44,602 nucleotides of DNA, from NCBI GenBank assembly GCA_017475925.1, contig JAFVER010000003.1:1-44602 (forward strand). Direction: 5' to 3'. Origin of the DNA: Anaerovibrio sp. (GTDB taxonomy: Bacteria; Bacillota; Negativicutes; Selenomonadales; Selenomonadaceae). The notes beneath the pieces are model-generated. The model was not told where the DNA came from, did no database searches, and worked only from the letters and a program-made list of their open reading frames with translations. Of this stretch, positions 43,123 to 44,602 are shown one piece after another. Each line of letters begins with the position of its first letter. Position 1 is the first letter of the stretch. The position numbers and the translations under genes were made by a program.

Positions 43123-44416
43123 ACTGTGCTGTTTTTCCAGCTGACGGAACGCCTGGTGAAGGTGCAGAGGACCTGCCAGGAATGCTTGGAGTGCTGTCTC
43201 TGCCTTCAGAGGTATCTCTGGAGGTAGAAGGATAAGAGTCTGATGAATTGGTGGAATTTGACGATGTAGATTTATCATCATCGTATGGGTCCTTCAGCAA
43301 TGAGCTGTCAGTTGAAGGAAGCTTGGTATTTTTCTTTGATGATTTCTTTTCGTCCCCTTCACGCTCTATTCGGTTGAGACGTCTGGTTTCCTCCGGTTTT
43401 AGCTCTACTGCATTGTCAGGTATGGACTCTCTATATTCCATAGCGTCACGTTCAATTGTATTTCTTATATTGTTACTCATTGGAACATCCAGGGTATTGG
43501 CAATGGTTGTTCTGAGCTTAGAAAGGTCAGGAATCCAATAACTAACACCGTCAATATACATTGGCTTACCAGGCAGCATTTCCGACTGAAGCCCATAGCG
43601 CTGGGCTTCCTTTAGGGTAGTAAGGAATTCAATAAGCTCCTTCATGGATAAATCAGTTTGTATGCTGCCGATAACCTCTTTTACTATAGTCGGTATTCTG
43701 GGAATAATGGCTGGAGATGTTATTTTATCCATCACTGCCTGCATGAATTTTTGTTGACGGGCTATACGGCCTATATCCCCCTCCTCATCCCTATATCGTA
43801 CATAGGTAATGGCAGTGTTACCATCCATATGCTGCATACCTGGATAAAGGTTAATAAGCAGTCCACCATCGTCATCCCACACATCTTCATAATACATTCT
43901 TTTCTCTACGTTTATTTCAACGCCGCCAATGGCATCAATTATCTTTTTAAAGGATTTTACGTTTATTAATACATAGTGCTCCATCTCTACACCCAATAAA
44001 TTTTCTACTGTATCCTTTGTGAGATGGTAGCCGCCATAGGCATAGGCTGCATTTATTTTGTCAAAACCGTTCCCTCTTATTTTTACCCTGGTGTCTCGTG
44101 GAATAGATAATATGGCAGCCTTTTTCTTTTTGGGGTCAAGGGTGGCAACCATCAGTGTATCAGAACGGCCAACGTCACCCTCTCTTTCATCAACTCCCAT
44201 AATCATGACAATTACCTTGTCCTTGGCAATCATCAAATTTTCCTTGGTTGCTTTTTGTGGCTTGTTGAACAGGCTTGATGAAGCAAAAAATGCTCCTGCT
44301 ACAGCAGCAATAATAAAAGCAACGATAAGCAGAAAGATAGGCCAGAAATTGCTTTTCTTTTTTTTGTGTCGCCTTGACCTATATATAGGCTGTTGTTGAT
44401 AATTCTTATTTTGCAA
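43121..44416 (-). CDS. LytR-CpsA-Psr (LCP) family cell-wall glycopolymer ligase
   Basis: A 431-residue membrane-anchored enzyme that links teichoic acid-like or capsular polymers from lipid carriers to peptidoglycan. A basic N-terminus (RSRRHKKKKS) precedes one membrane segment (about 27-50). The LCP domain (about 70-290) has VIMIMGVDEREGDVGRSDTL, SIPRDTRVKI and the Arg-rich VRYRDEEGDIGRIARQQKF motif that binds the pyrophosphate. The C-terminal 100 residues are a Ser/Pro/Asp-rich low-complexity tail, probably disordered at the cell surface. A clear ribosome site was not seen at 44416; a slightly later start is possible. It is convergent with gyrA. Confidence 0.92.
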   Translation of the reverse strand: MQNKNYQQQPIYRSRRHKKKKSNFWPIFLLIVAFIIAAVAGAFFASSSLFNKPQKATKENLMIAKDKVIVMIMGVDEREGDVGRSDTLMVATLDPKKKKAAILSIPRDTRVKIRGNGFDKINAAYAYGGYHLTKDTVENLLGVEMEHYVLINVKSFKKIIDAIGGVEINVEKRMYYEDVWDDDGGLLINLYPGMQHMDGNTAITYVRYRDEEGDIGRIARQQKFMQAVMDKITSPAIIPRIPTIVKEVIGSIQTDLSMKELIEFLTTLKEAQRYGLQSEMLPGKPMYIDGVSYWIPDLSKLRTTIANTLDVPMSNNIRNTIERDAMEYRESIPDNAVELKPEETRRLNRIEREGDEKKSSKKNTKLPSTDSSLLKDPYDDDKSTSSNSTNSSDSYPSTSRDTSEGRDSTPSIPGRSSAPSPGVPSAGKTAQ

Positions 44417-44462
44417 AAATGCTCTCTTCTTTCTATATGTATCAGAAAAATATCCTTAATAA

Positions 44463-44602
44463 CTCAAACTTCCCACTTAGAGATCTCGGTGAAAGCAAGG
44501 TGCAATGCCTATAAGCAGACATTATTTTGCCTTGGTACTTAGTGAAATCAAGCTATGCGAAGATTGAACTTAGTTCCACTAGGCAAAATTTATGAGCGCA
44601 AG
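44463..44602. repeat. Repeat B3: family B element, cut by window end
   Basis: Starts CTCAAACTTCCCACTTAGAG and from about 44496 onward is nearly identical to the left arm of B1 (AAGGTGCAATGCCTATAAGC ... GGCAAAATTTATGAGCGCAAG). It lies just upstream of the LCP gene. The right arm is outside the window. Confidence 0.85.

Overview
This window is the chromosomal replication-origin region of a low-GC bacterium of the Bacillota. Its core is the order rpmH-rnpA-yidD-yidC-jag-mnmE-mnmG-rsmG on the minus strand, facing dnaA-dnaN-yaaA-recF-dciA-remB-gyrB on the plus strand. Two perfect parS sites, parAB, and clusters of DnaA boxes on both sides of dnaA confirm this. The company of a bactofilin, a DUF4446 protein and a two-part B12 methionine synthase makes a Negativicutes-type host plausible, but that is an inference and not a firm assignment.

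Layout. (1) 1-2969, minus: an M18 aminopeptidase cut by the window edge, a Bcr/CflA-type drug transporter and a nitroreductase. (2) 3345-4437: a DeoR-family regulator, then a small unknown protein convergent with it. (3) 4618-9703, minus: a three-gene glutamate synthase operon with an unusual domain arrangement. (4) 10159-13953, minus: parA-parB-DUF4446-M23 peptidase-bactofilin, apparently one segregation and envelope operon. (5) 14403-20023: methionine synthase reactivation protein and MetH (plus), PfkA (minus), and a stand-alone AICAR transformylase (plus). (6) 20277-27515, minus: a secreted unknown protein, rsmG, mnmG, mnmE, jag, yidC, yidD, rnpA and rpmH. (7) 27516-29560: bipartite oriC with dnaA inside it. 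(8) 29561-36132, plus: dnaN to gyrB, then htpX. (9) 36136-44602: an IS1634-like insertion sequence lodged in an older inverted-repeat element, a guanylate-kinase-like protein, a Ppx/GppA phosphatase, gyrA, an LCP cell-wall ligase, and further repeat copies.

Most genes point away from oriC, so they run with replication. The exceptions are deoR, the methionine synthase pair and the AICAR transformylase on the left, and the kinase and LCP genes on the right.

The most unusual content is not protein-coding. Repeat family A (six copies, about 75-125 nt) forms two hairpins whose stems differ between copies by compensating base changes. Three complete copies sit 25-60 nt upstream of start codons, in the gene's own orientation. 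Repeat family B consists of long, nearly self-complementary elements with shared ends, and one copy has been split by the IS, which left a clean 6-bp target duplication. Other points of note are a promoter whose start site falls inside a parS site, a likely ATT start codon, a third DnaA-box cluster 7 kb from oriC, and IS-end sequences repeated as an inverted pair around the transposase promoter.
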